From Oceanobacillus limi (GTDB lineage Bacteria > Bacillota > Bacilli > Bacillales > Amphibacillaceae), in assembly GCF_900111445.1 (NCBI RefSeq), contig NZ_FOHE01000001.1, forward strand, positions 124,001 to 188,000: a stretch of DNA of 64,000 nucleotides. Direction: 5' to 3'. Under the pieces are notes generated by a model. The model made no database searches and was not told the DNA's origin. It saw only the letters and a list, made by a program, of their open reading frames with translations. This document shows, piece by piece, positions 25,691-33,303 of the stretch. Positions within the stretch are counted from its first letter, which is position 1. Every line of letters starts with the position of its first letter. The position numbers and the translations under genes are program-made.

Positions 25691-26986
25691 TTGAAAGCAA
25701 TTCGAGTAGATTATTCACCGTCCGTGAACGGTGTTGTTCAAATTCCAGGTTCCAAAAATAGTTCCTTGGCGTTGCTTGCAGCAGCTTGTCTTAGTGATGA
25801 AACGATTACCTTTCAAGGAATACCTAATATAGCTGATTTTCGTGTTATTAGCGAAATGGGGAAAGAAGTTGGACTCAACATGAAGCGTGAACGAAATGGA
25901 GAGGTATCCATTGATCCAAGATCTATTTTCTCTACGTCATTCGACCCAAAGAAGTCTTCCTCTTTTCGAACTGCATATTATTTTATCGGGGCGTTACTCG
26001 CGAAATATGGAAAAGTATCCGTCGGTTATCCAGGTGGCGATGATTTCGTTAGCCGGCCGATTGATCAGCATATAAAAGCATTCGAGATGATGGGTGCAAC
26101 GTTTACGTATCATCAGGATTATTATGAAGTTGAGGCAAAGGAATTACATGGTGCTACCGTTTATTTCGATACCATCACGTCTGGTGCTACGATAAATGCC
26201 ATGTTAGCTGCCGTTAGAGCAAAGGGTGAAACCGTATTGTTAAATGCTGCACGTGATCCAGAAGTTATCGATACGGCAATTTTTCTAAACAAGATTGGGG
26301 CCGATATCAGTGGTGCGGGAACAGACACGATTCGGATTACAGGTGTAACCCAATTACAAGGAGGATCCCATCGTGTCATCCCAGATCGGTTGATAGCAGG
26401 TTCATTTTTAATTGCTGCTGGTGTAGCGGGAGGTAACGTAACCGTAACAGATGTTATCCCAGAACATTTAGGTTCCTGCATTGCAAAGCTTGAAGAAGTT
26501 GGCGTAGAAATCGATGTACAAGATAATGCGATAACTGCACGTTCTACAGGAAAATTAGCTGCTTCACGCATTAGAACGGGAATGTATCCAAGTTTTCCGA
26601 CAGACCTTCAACAACCAATGACCACTTTATTTACGCAAGCGGAAGGAAAAAGTATTGTAGCTGAAAAAATATATCCAAATCGCTTCAAGCATGTTGGTCA
26701 ACTAAGAAAAATGGGAGCAGATATTCGAATGCGGACTGGGGTTGCTTTTGTGAAAGGAAAAAGTAGTTTGCAGGGAAGTATCGTAATGGCTTCCGATATC
26801 CGAGCTGGTATATCCTTGATCCTCGCAGGCATGGTAGCAAAAGGTACTACCTACATTACTGGGGTGGAGCATATTGAACGTGGATATGAAGATGTCATTC
26901 GAGCATTTCATTCCATCGGAGTACAAATAAAAAAAGAGGATATTCAATTTGGTTTGGATAATCAAGTTTTGGGTGAAGTAAAGTAA
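25691..26986 (+). CDS. MurA-like enolpyruvyl transferase with Asp at the catalytic Cys position
   Basis: A 432-residue EPSP-synthase/MurA-fold protein. MurA landmarks are present: SKN near residue 21, SFRTAYYF, RPIDQH, PSFPTDLQQP near residue 305, NRFKHV and IERGYE. The mobile loop reads YPGGDDFVSRP, so the Cys that attacks phosphoenolpyruvate and is alkylated by fosfomycin (PGGCAIG in MurA) is Asp117. Asp at this place is known to keep activity and confer fosfomycin insensitivity in mycobacterial MurA. The TTG start has AAGGAG 8 bases upstream. It could instead act on another UDP-sugar. It follows the broken DeoR regulator by 12 bases. Confidence 0.82.
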   Translation: MKAIRVDYSPSVNGVVQIPGSKNSSLALLAAACLSDETITFQGIPNIADFRVISEMGKEVGLNMKRERNGEVSIDPRSIFSTSFDPKKSSSFRTAYYFIGALLAKYGKVSVGYPGGDDFVSRPIDQHIKAFEMMGATFTYHQDYYEVEAKELHGATVYFDTITSGATINAMLAAVRAKGETVLLNAARDPEVIDTAIFLNKIGADISGAGTDTIRITGVTQLQGGSHRVIPDRLIAGSFLIAAGVAGGNVTVTDVIPEHLGSCIAKLEEVGVEIDVQDNAITARSTGKLAASRIRTGMYPSFPTDLQQPMTTLFTQAEGKSIVAEKIYPNRFKHVGQLRKMGADIRMRTGVAFVKGKSSLQGSIVMASDIRAGISLILAGMVAKGTTYITGVEHIERGYEDVIRAFHSIGVQIKKEDIQFGLDNQVLGEVK

Positions 26987-27012
26987 ATGGACAGTTTTGG
27001 ATCGCTAAAGGC

Positions 27013-27043
27013 GTGCTAAATAATACGTTTAGCACATTCTTTA
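27013..27043 (+). terminator. Intrinsic terminator after the MurA-like gene
   Basis: GTGCTAAA / TTTAGCAC hairpin followed by ATTCTTTATT, a weak T tail. Confidence 0.65.
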
Positions 27044-27142
27044 TTGTGTAGTAATTTTGAAAAGTTGCAAAATTAACGCTTGTTTATTGAGTTTGTTTAC
27101 AATATAATGGAGAAGTACATAAAATGGAAAGGGGTGAGGTTG

Positions 27143-27199
27143 ATGTTAGTTAATTCAATAAGTATCGTTCATCCATCCTTGCCTGTTGTTAATAAATAG
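27143..27199 (+). CDS. Candidate leader peptide before the phosphotransferase
   Basis: An 18-codon ORF, MLVNSISIVHPSLPVVNK, with a strong GGGGTGAGG site 6 bases upstream. Its last ten codons form one arm of a hairpin (27166-27231), and an intrinsic terminator follows at 27280-27322, ahead of the phosphotransferase gene. This is the layout of ribosome-controlled attenuators. Confidence 0.5.
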   Translation: MLVNSISIVHPSLPVVNK

Positions 27200-27322
27200 T
27201 TATTATTTTAATCCTTTGGATGGAGCGAACGAGGGGCTTCCATTTGAACAGATTCTATACAAACTAGCTTTTAATAAAACGGAGAGCCAAAGAAAGTATG
27301 AATTTTTGGGCTCTCCTTTTTT
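27166..27322 (+). promoter_or_regulatory. Putative attenuator (leader hairpin, antiterminator, terminator)
   Basis: Hairpin CGTTC-A-TCCATCC / GGATGGA-GC-GAACG spans 27166-27231 and contains the leader stop codon. GGCTTCC at 27235-27241 can pair with the left arm of the terminator (GGAGAGCC, 27281-27288), competing with GGGCTCTCC plus T run at 27308-27322. Stalled translation of the leader could therefore switch the fold. Confidence 0.5.
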
Positions 27323-27344
27323 ATGTGAAAATAGCCTCGTAGCT

Positions 27345-27371
27345 TATTGAATATTTTATCAATATTCAATA
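27345..27371. promoter_or_regulatory. 27-bp palindrome before the phosphotransferase start
   Basis: Perfect inverted repeat TATTGAATATT / AATATTCAATA with a 5-base centre, ending just before the GAAGGGACG ribosome binding site. It may be a repressor operator or an RNA hairpin next to the start codon. Confidence 0.55.
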
Positions 27372-27388
27372 GAAGGGACGTAATCGTT

Positions 27389-28378
27389 ATGATGAAATTG
27401 AGTACGATGAAAAAAGTGATGGATACCGTTGACGGGGAATGGAAAAGCCCGCTAGGAGAAAAAATTCTAGAACATTGGGGTTATGATAAGGGTTCTGTTT
27501 CTTTTGTACGAGCAAGTGCAAATTTTATTTTTGAATTTACGAGAGAAGGAAAACCATATTTTCTAAGATTTAATGAATCATCTGAAAGGGATTTTTCGTC
27601 AATTAAATCTGAACTGCGGATAGTAAAATATTTACGTAACAGGATCAAAAACGTTGTTCAACCAATTAATTCGTTAAATGGAAATGATATGGAAGTGGTA
27701 GAAACTGAAATAGGAACTTTCTATGCTGTTGTATTCGAAGCTCTCGAAGGAAAACATTATGAATTAGACGAAATTTCAAACGAACAAGCTTATTTATGGG
27801 GGAAGTCGTTAGGTATTTTACACGAAACCCTTAAACAGTTGCCAAAAGACTTTCGAATGGATCGACCTAGCTGGAAGGACCTTCTAGTAAAAACAAAAGA
27901 AACACTTCCTAAAAATGAACTAGCAGCTCATAGAGAAATTGATAGATTATGGACATGGGCAGATGAGTTATGTGTATCAAAAGAAAATTATGGAATGATT
28001 CATTATGATTTTGAATTGGATAATGTACTTTTTGATAACAACACAATCAGAATGCTAGATTTTGATGATTCTTCTGTTCACTGGTATGTAGCTGACATTG
28101 TCTATGCATGGAGAGATGCAGGAAGCTTTAATCTTGAAAATCCAGCGACAAAAATATTTATCGAGGGATATAAAAGTGAAACTAGTTTAGACGAAGAAGT
28201 TCTTCAAGCGTATTCTAGTTTCGAGAGATTACATCATTTAACTTCCTTAGCTAAATTGATAAGAGCTGTTGACATTGGAGAATCTGAAGACCATCCTGAG
28301 TGGCTTGCCGATCTTCGAGTAAAGTTATGTAGTATTACAGAAAAATACCGTCTTTCCATTGAAAAGTTTGATAAATAG
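27389..28378 (+). CDS. Kinase-fold phosphotransferase (APH/homoserine kinase-like)
   Basis: A 329-residue small-molecule kinase. The catalytic loop HYDFELDN (HxDxxxxN, near residues 208-215) and metal-binding DFDDS are intact; the N-lobe has FIFEFTREGKPYFLRF with the ATP-binding region. Relatives phosphorylate homoserine, choline, Ser/Thr or antibiotics. The leader ORF, hairpin and terminator upstream resemble those controlling antibiotic-inducible genes, which favours a drug-related role, but this is inference. A 27-bp palindrome abuts its ribosome binding site, and a terminator follows. Confidence 0.78.
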   Translation: MMKLSTMKKVMDTVDGEWKSPLGEKILEHWGYDKGSVSFVRASANFIFEFTREGKPYFLRFNESSERDFSSIKSELRIVKYLRNRIKNVVQPINSLNGNDMEVVETEIGTFYAVVFEALEGKHYELDEISNEQAYLWGKSLGILHETLKQLPKDFRMDRPSWKDLLVKTKETLPKNELAAHREIDRLWTWADELCVSKENYGMIHYDFELDNVLFDNNTIRMLDFDDSSVHWYVADIVYAWRDAGSFNLENPATKIFIEGYKSETSLDEEVLQAYSSFERLHHLTSLAKLIRAVDIGESEDHPEWLADLRVKLCSITEKYRLSIEKFDK

Positions 28379-28389
28379 TAACAAGAATG

Positions 28390-28424
28390 AAGGAGCTAAT
28401 AACATTAACATTAGCTCCTTTAAA
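28390..28424 (+). terminator. Intrinsic terminator
   Basis: AAGGAGCTAAT / ATTAGCTCCTT stem with a 9-base loop and TTTAAAT tail. Confidence 0.75.
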
Positions 28425-28508
28425 TCTAATTTTATAACATAATAGGTTCTATTAATTTAAAACGAGTCAAAAGATAATTGTTTTGGAAAAAAGTTATACA
28501 TTATCCCG

Positions 28509-28553
28509 GTATTTAAATTCGTTACAAATCACTGTTGTAACGAATTTAAATAC
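28509..28553. repeat. 45-bp element with a perfect 19-bp inverted repeat
   Basis: GTATTTAAATTCGTTACAA and its exact complement flank the centre ATCACTG. No T run follows, so it is not a typical terminator. It lies 88 bases before the next gene start; it could be an operator or an mRNA leader hairpin. Confidence 0.6.
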
Positions 28554-28641
28554 AACAAACGATCCCATGGTTTAACGGACAGTATATAATTTAACCGGAA
28601 AGGAAAACATGGTAAAAACAAGATCTTTAGGTGGATTCTAA

Positions 28642-29430
28642 ATGGATAATTACACAAATGACAATACAGCTAGACGGTATAAGGCACATGTTAGTACGCT
28701 AGGAACAACACAAATTCATCTAAGGAACCCCTATATTATTGCTTGGTGGAGTGCAGCTTTTCCGGGATTCGGACATTTACTATTATCCAAATATATTCGA
28801 GGGTATCTATTGTTTATGTGGGAAGTAATTGTTAATGTCCAAGCAAATGTTAACCTTGCGATGATATATTCGTTTCAAGGGAAAATTGATCTTGCCAAAG
28901 AATCGTTAGACACACGATGGTTGCTCATTTATATTCCTGTTTATCTCTTTGCCATTTGGGATAGTTATCGAACAACAGTTGATATGAATAAAGTATACAT
29001 TTTAGCTGAACGGGAAAATCACCGTTTTAATTCGTTTGTCATATCCCCAATTGAAATTAACTACTTAGATAAAAGAAATCCTTTTATAGCTTTAATTTGG
29101 TCTTTATTTATGCCGGGACTTGGGCAACTTTATATTCATCGAATTTTAACCGCAGCTTTTGTCGTGATTTGGTCCGTCATCTTTTTTTACTTTTCTCATG
29201 CACTTGAAGCTGTTACTTTATTATTTTGGGGAGAAATCCAGAAAGCAACTTCTGTAATAAATCCTGAATGGTTGCTGTTTTTCCCATCTTTATACGGATT
29301 TGCTACGTATGATTCGTATACAGCAACTGTTGAAAATAATAAACTATATGAGAAAGAACAACGAGACTATTTTAAAAAATATTACCAAAACAACCATTTT
29401 CGAATACTAAAAGGAAAAAAAGTGAAGTGA
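28642..29430 (+). CDS. Tandemly duplicated TM2-like membrane protein
   Basis: A 262-residue membrane protein made of two homologous halves. Each starts with a helix ending in a Gly-rich turn (AAFPGFGHLLLSKYIRGY near residue 37; SLFMPGLGQLYIHRILTAA near residue 156) and ends with a span and an aspartate-tyrosine motif (AIWDSYRTTVDMNK; ATYDSYTATVENNK). It overlaps the following gene by GTGA, so the two are coupled. Function unknown; the Pro-Gly-(Leu/Phe)-Gly turn recalls TM2/DUF5683 proteins. Confidence 0.65.
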   Translation: MDNYTNDNTARRYKAHVSTLGTTQIHLRNPYIIAWWSAAFPGFGHLLLSKYIRGYLLFMWEVIVNVQANVNLAMIYSFQGKIDLAKESLDTRWLLIYIPVYLFAIWDSYRTTVDMNKVYILAERENHRFNSFVISPIEINYLDKRNPFIALIWSLFMPGLGQLYIHRILTAAFVVIWSVIFFYFSHALEAVTLLFWGEIQKATSVINPEWLLFFPSLYGFATYDSYTATVENNKLYEKEQRDYFKKYYQNNHFRILKGKKVK

Positions 29431-29432
29431 TT

Positions 29433-29915
29433 ATGTTGCAGTTATTTTCAACGTTTGAAAATAATGCTTTTTTAGAATTAGCTATTTCCACACTTGAGAA
29501 GAAAGGGATTAATCGTGAAAATATATTCGTGGTTCCGCTTGATAACCGAAAAGAATCACGTAAATTATTTGATACGTTACATCGCTCAGACGGTACAAGT
29601 CTTATCGATATTGGATTAGCAATTGCTACAGCTTTTTCTGTGATTGGGGCTAGTATTGGATTTGAATTAGCATGGGGACCAATTTATTGGGGATTGATTG
29701 GTGCCTTCGTCGGATTTGTAGTTGGGGTTGTTATTCGACTATTTACGGAGATAATTCTAAAAAAGAAAAAAAGAAGGTTACAAGGAAAACATTCAGAGAT
29801 TATTCTGATTGTTGATTGCAAAGACGGATTAGCCGAATTTGTAGAAAATGTACTTTGGAATCACTATGCACTTGGTGTAGCAAAAGTAGTTTCCGATGAA
29901 GCGAAGAGTAAGTAG
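29433..29915 (+). CDS. Two-span membrane protein with cytoplasmic ends
   Basis: A 160-residue protein: an N-terminal domain resembling a small ferredoxin-like fold (LAISTLEKKGINRENIFVVPL), two spans (IGLAIATAFSVIGASIGFEL and GLIGAFVGFVVGVVIRLF), a KKKKRR stop-transfer segment, then a C-terminal strand-helix unit. This layout recalls sporulation-linked or general-stress-17M-like membrane proteins. It is coupled to the preceding duplicated membrane protein; they may form a complex. Confidence 0.55.
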   Translation: MLQLFSTFENNAFLELAISTLEKKGINRENIFVVPLDNRKESRKLFDTLHRSDGTSLIDIGLAIATAFSVIGASIGFELAWGPIYWGLIGAFVGFVVGVVIRLFTEIILKKKKRRLQGKHSEIILIVDCKDGLAEFVENVLWNHYALGVAKVVSDEAKSK

Positions 29916-30260
29916 TTTGGCGTTCTGTTTTATGTGAAGTAGATTAGATGTTAGTAAAATGTTCTGAGTTGGATGAGGTTATGTATTTCTACCATTAGTT
30001 TTTATGCTAGGGTACACAGTACAAGCTGTGTAAATAGTTAAAAATGAAATTATTGTAGGATGAAAAGTCATGCAGATGCATGGCTTTTTTTAGGGCGGTA
30101 AGTAAGTTGCATATGTAAAGTATGCCTAGTTGTTAATTTTTTATAATGATAACTTCTTTAGCTACCGTAATCATACCAAAAATCTACATATTTTTTGAAA
30201 TAGTATGGTAGGATTACATTATGAACTTATTTTTCACATAATTATAATAACGGAGGTTAT
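29916..30260. other. Gene-free region with a terminator
   Basis: No ORF with a ribosome binding site is seen. A strong terminator (AAAAGTCATGCA / TGCATGGCTTTT plus T run) lies at 30062-30092. The remainder is AT-rich and holds the promoter of the next gene, which I cannot place. Confidence 0.5.
30062..30092 (+). terminator. Intrinsic terminator
   Basis: AAAAGTCATGCA / TGCATGGCTTTT stem with a 2-base loop and seven T. Confidence 0.8.
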
Positions 30261-30602
30261 ATGGGTTATTTCGTAATGCTAGGTATTTTAATATTATGGT
30301 TTTACATTGGAAAAGCATTGAGGAGAAAACTGAATCTGCCTAAAAGAAGTTGGGTTTATAAACACTGGAGTAATAAATTTGCTATTTTATTTTATATTAC
30401 AATAGTAGTAGCTTTCCTTTATGGAACTATAGGTCTACATGGAAACTTATTTCTTTTATTCCCATTTTTAGGTGCAATCGTCAATTTGTTTTTTAGTATG
30501 GAACAAGCTATTTATAAAAAAGGAAGCAGGCTACATACACGATATTTACTTGATGCCATTGCTTGGTTTGGATTAGGGATTACTGCAACGATCTTTTTTT
30601 AA
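30261..30602 (+). CDS. Three-span membrane protein ending in a T homopolymer
   Basis: A 113-residue protein with spans near residues 2-16, 40-60, 64-82 and a final hydrophobic tail; GGAGG precedes the ATG. It stops in a run of seven T. One extra T would continue the frame into another hydrophobic stretch (LIGIVAAIAFFVLR), so the true end may differ. Not recognised. Confidence 0.55.
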   Translation: MGYFVMLGILILWFYIGKALRRKLNLPKRSWVYKHWSNKFAILFYITIVVAFLYGTIGLHGNLFLLFPFLGAIVNLFFSMEQAIYKKGSRLHTRYLLDAIAWFGLGITATIFF

Positions 30603-30759
30603 TAGGAATAGTTGCTGCTATTGCCTTTTTTGTGTTGCGGTTGATTTGCCTCAACTGAATAATATAATTCATATTGAATCTGTTAGTTGGAAGGCAAACG
30701 AAGAAGTAGAATTTCCGATCGTTTTAATTCAAGATTATGAACAAAGTACAATGGAGTAA
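30603..30759 (+). pseudogene. Degenerate small membrane or lipoprotein gene remnant
   Basis: No start codon with a ribosome binding site exists, but the reading frames retain protein character: a hydrophobic LIGIVAAIAFFVLR in one frame and, one base shifted, VDLPQLNNIIHIESVSWK followed by EEVEFPIVLIQDYEQ to TAA 30757-30759. Together they resemble the N-terminal part of a membrane-anchored protein carrying a frameshift. Evidence is compositional only. Confidence 0.3.
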
Positions 30760-30772
30760 TGTATGGTGAAGA

Positions 30773-30805
30773 GGGTGAAAATATGTTCATCCTGTTTTTT
30801 TATAG
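30773..30805 (+). terminator. Intrinsic terminator
   Basis: GGGTGAA / TTCATCC hairpin followed by G and seven T. Confidence 0.7.
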
Positions 30806-30902
30806 GATTAAATCAAATTCGGATTTGTATATGCCTTTTGAAAAGAGATAGAAAGGATATATGGTCACTTATTACATATTGGAAGTTATGGGAGGTGTTT
30901 CT

Positions 30903-31745
30903 ATGAAGCGTCGTTTCCGTGTCGGAGAAGTGGCTAAATTGTTCCAGCTATCCACTTCGAAACTTCGTTACTATGATGAAATCGGGATCTTTCAACCGAA
31001 ATACACAGACCCTGATAGTCGTTATCGATACTACACGATCGAACAATTCGTAGTGCTGGATACAATCATTTTCTTGAAGAAAAATGGATTTTCCATTAAA
31101 GATATTCAGCAACATTTAGCGCAGCGCAATCCAGAGAACGCGAAAGGACTTTTGGAACGAAAGCTTCAAGAAGTCGAGGAAGAAATGGAGCGGTTAAAGA
31201 AGGTCTCGGAAAAAATTAAAAGTAAAATCACAACTATTGAGGAGGGGCTTTCCCTTCGTGATGATCCAACATTGACATATCAGTGGTTCCCAGAACGTCC
31301 AATTTCTTATTATTACAATGATGTCCCAATTGATTTAATCAAGGATTCGGATGAATTGTACCTAAAGGACTTGGAAGAGCTATCTTTAAGTGGAGCTGAT
31401 TATGAGGGTTTCTTTACCGGTGATTTTGGGTATATTGTGGATCTTGAAAGTTTCTATCAGGAAGGTCCTGTGAAATATCGGGCAGTATTTGAATTACTAC
31501 AGCAGAATAAGCAAGATGACTTAGAGACCTTTTATTTGGATGAAGGCATGTATGCATGCTATCCGCATATTGGCCCATATGAAAAAATCAAAGCAAGCTT
31601 TTCATTCGTCTTAACACGCCTAAAGCAAGAGGGCTATCGTGTGGCGGGGGCACCGGTTGAAATTGCAATGCTTGATGAGTCGGTTATCCAAGATGAAACG
31701 GCTTATATGAGTTGGATTCAGATTCCAGTTGAAAAAAATTATTGA
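30903..31745 (+). CDS. MerR-family multidrug-type regulator (BmrR/BltR-like)
   Basis: A 280-residue activator: N-terminal MerR helix-turn-helix (FRVGEVAKLFQLSTSKLRYYDEIG), a dimerising coiled coil near residues 70-118 (LQEVEEEMERLKKVSEKIKS), and a C-terminal GyrI-like effector domain. The ATG at 30903 has GGAGGTG upstream. The MATE gene follows, and a MerR-type promoter with a 19-bp spacer overlaps this gene's stop codon, so it very likely activates the pump on binding a drug-like ligand. Confidence 0.9.
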   Translation: MKRRFRVGEVAKLFQLSTSKLRYYDEIGIFQPKYTDPDSRYRYYTIEQFVVLDTIIFLKKNGFSIKDIQQHLAQRNPENAKGLLERKLQEVEEEMERLKKVSEKIKSKITTIEEGLSLRDDPTLTYQWFPERPISYYYNDVPIDLIKDSDELYLKDLEELSLSGADYEGFFTGDFGYIVDLESFYQEGPVKYRAVFELLQQNKQDDLETFYLDEGMYACYPHIGPYEKIKASFSFVLTRLKQEGYRVAGAPVEIAMLDESVIQDETAYMSWIQIPVEKNY

Positions 31746-31772
31746 CCTTCAAGTAACTTGAAGGTGTATACT
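31742..31772 (+). promoter_or_regulatory. MerR-activated promoter of the MATE gene
   Basis: TTGACC (-35), a 19-base spacer and TATACT (-10). The spacer holds the palindrome ACCTTCAAGT-A-ACTTGAAGGT. Over-long spacers with central dyads are the hallmark of promoters twisted into action by MerR regulators. Confidence 0.88.
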
Positions 31773-31806
31773 TTTCTCTTGTAAGGAACTGCAGGAGGAA
31801 TGCCAG

Positions 31807-33144
31807 ATGAGTAAAACACATGAAAATCTAAAACACCTGTCCGTTAAAAAGGTGTTTTTTCAATATTTCTTTCCATCGTTATTAGGAATGATGCTCATGT
31901 CCGTGAATATCCTAATCGATGGAGTATTTGTAGGTAATGGGGTTGGATCGGAAGGGCTTGCTGGAGTAAACCTTGCCATGCCAATCTTTTCATTAATTTT
32001 CTCGATTGCCCTTTGGATTGGTATAGGTGGTGGAACCATCTATTCGAACTTCATTGGGAAAGAGAATGTCGTTAAAGCTAGGAGTGTGTTTTCATTAGCT
32101 GTAGCGAGTACGCTTGTGCTTTTATTGCTTGTTGGCATTATTGGTTATTTGAATGTGGAAGGGATTGCGTATTTGCTTGGCGCAAACGCAGATACCTTCG
32201 CTCACACGGTTGATTACCTGAAGGTTATGTTTCTGTTTGGGTGGCTGATTGCTATAGAGCAGTTACTCAGTGTCTTTGTGCGTAATGATGGTAGTCCGAC
32301 CTTGTCTATGGCTGCTCTCGGTACGACTGCAATCGTTAATATTGCATTGAATTACTATATGATTTTTATATTGGAGCTTGGCGTCTTTGGTGCGGCGCTT
32401 GCAACAGCACTCGCAAGCCTTGCTGGGTTCCTGGTACTCTTGATTCACTTTTTTAAAAAAGCTTCGAATTTGCGTAACCCTTCCTATCAGTGGACATGGC
32501 GCATGCTCGGAAGTATTTTTTCAATAGGCTTTCCGAGTTTTCTTACAGAAGCGGGTGCATTGGTCTTTGTTGCTAGCTATAATTTGGCGGTTGTAGGTTT
32601 ACTCGGAACAGAGGGAGTCGCTGCATTTTCCGTTGTTAACTATCTACATGGCTTTATGTTTCTATCGTTTTTTGGAATTGAGTCAGCACTACAGCCCATG
32701 ATTAGCTACTATCATGGTGCAAAAGAAAAAGGGCGCATTATAGAGAGTGTAAAAATTGGTGAGAAGGCTTCATTCATCCTTGGGGGAATTCTGCTTCTTA
32801 TTGGACTTTTTGCAGCTCCCGTACTCGTCTCGCTATTTGGAGTAGAATCCGAAGAGGTTCGCCAATTAGCTGTTCAAGGAATCCGGTTATTTTTCTTTGG
32901 TTACCTTTTCCTTGGTTTTAATTTTGTTTACATGACTTATTTTCAGTCGATTGGTGCGATTCGTCCGTCGACCATTATTATTCTTTTAAGAAGCTTTGTG
33001 TTTATTTTGATCTTACTTTGGCTTCTACCAAAATTTATGGGGATCGTTGGCGTTTGGCTTGCGTTGCCTGTTGCAGAAATGCTTGTGGCTTTATTGCTCG
33101 TATTTTTCACCAGAAATCATGTGGTTAGGCGGAGAGCGGTATAA
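31807..33144 (+). CDS. MATE-family efflux transporter
   Basis: A 445-residue transporter with 12 predicted spans in two six-helix bundles. MATE landmarks include FFPSLLGMMLMSVNILIDGVFVG at the N-terminus, AIEQLLSVFVRNDGSP near residue 150, and GIESALQPMISYYHGAKEKGR at the start of the second half. Exports cationic drugs or metabolites by H+ or Na+ antiport. GCAGGAGG precedes the ATG. Controlled by the upstream MerR gene through the 19-bp-spacer promoter. Confidence 0.92.
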   Translation: MSKTHENLKHLSVKKVFFQYFFPSLLGMMLMSVNILIDGVFVGNGVGSEGLAGVNLAMPIFSLIFSIALWIGIGGGTIYSNFIGKENVVKARSVFSLAVASTLVLLLLVGIIGYLNVEGIAYLLGANADTFAHTVDYLKVMFLFGWLIAIEQLLSVFVRNDGSPTLSMAALGTTAIVNIALNYYMIFILELGVFGAALATALASLAGFLVLLIHFFKKASNLRNPSYQWTWRMLGSIFSIGFPSFLTEAGALVFVASYNLAVVGLLGTEGVAAFSVVNYLHGFMFLSFFGIESALQPMISYYHGAKEKGRIIESVKIGEKASFILGGILLLIGLFAAPVLVSLFGVESEEVRQLAVQGIRLFFFGYLFLGFNFVYMTYFQSIGAIRPSTIIILLRSFVFILILLWLLPKFMGIVGVWLALPVAEMLVALLLVFFTRNHVVRRRAV

Positions 33145-33195
33145 AGCAACAATGGAAATAACTAGATATTGCTGATGCAGGAAGCATTGGAAAAT

Positions 33196-33226
33196 GGCGA
33201 TCATCTTGAATGATCGTCTATTTTGA
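33196..33226 (+). terminator. Intrinsic terminator after the MATE gene
   Basis: GCGATCAT / ATGATCGT hairpin followed by CTATTTT. Confidence 0.65.
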
Positions 33227-33267
33227 GAGTTATATTATTGGGATATTATGTTGGAAGTAAAGAATTA

Positions 33268-33297
33268 CAAAATGCCCACTATAGTGAGGGCATTTTG
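33268..33297. terminator. Bidirectional terminator between convergent genes
   Basis: CAAAATGCCC / GGGCATTTTG perfect stem; T-rich on either strand, serving the minus-strand DUF3231 gene that ends at 33304. Confidence 0.8.
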
Positions 33298-33303
33298 TAG
33301 AAG

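Noticed and set aside
28509-28553. Terminator for the phosphotransferase gene
   Set aside because: A proper terminator already lies at 28390-28424, and this palindrome lacks a T tail.
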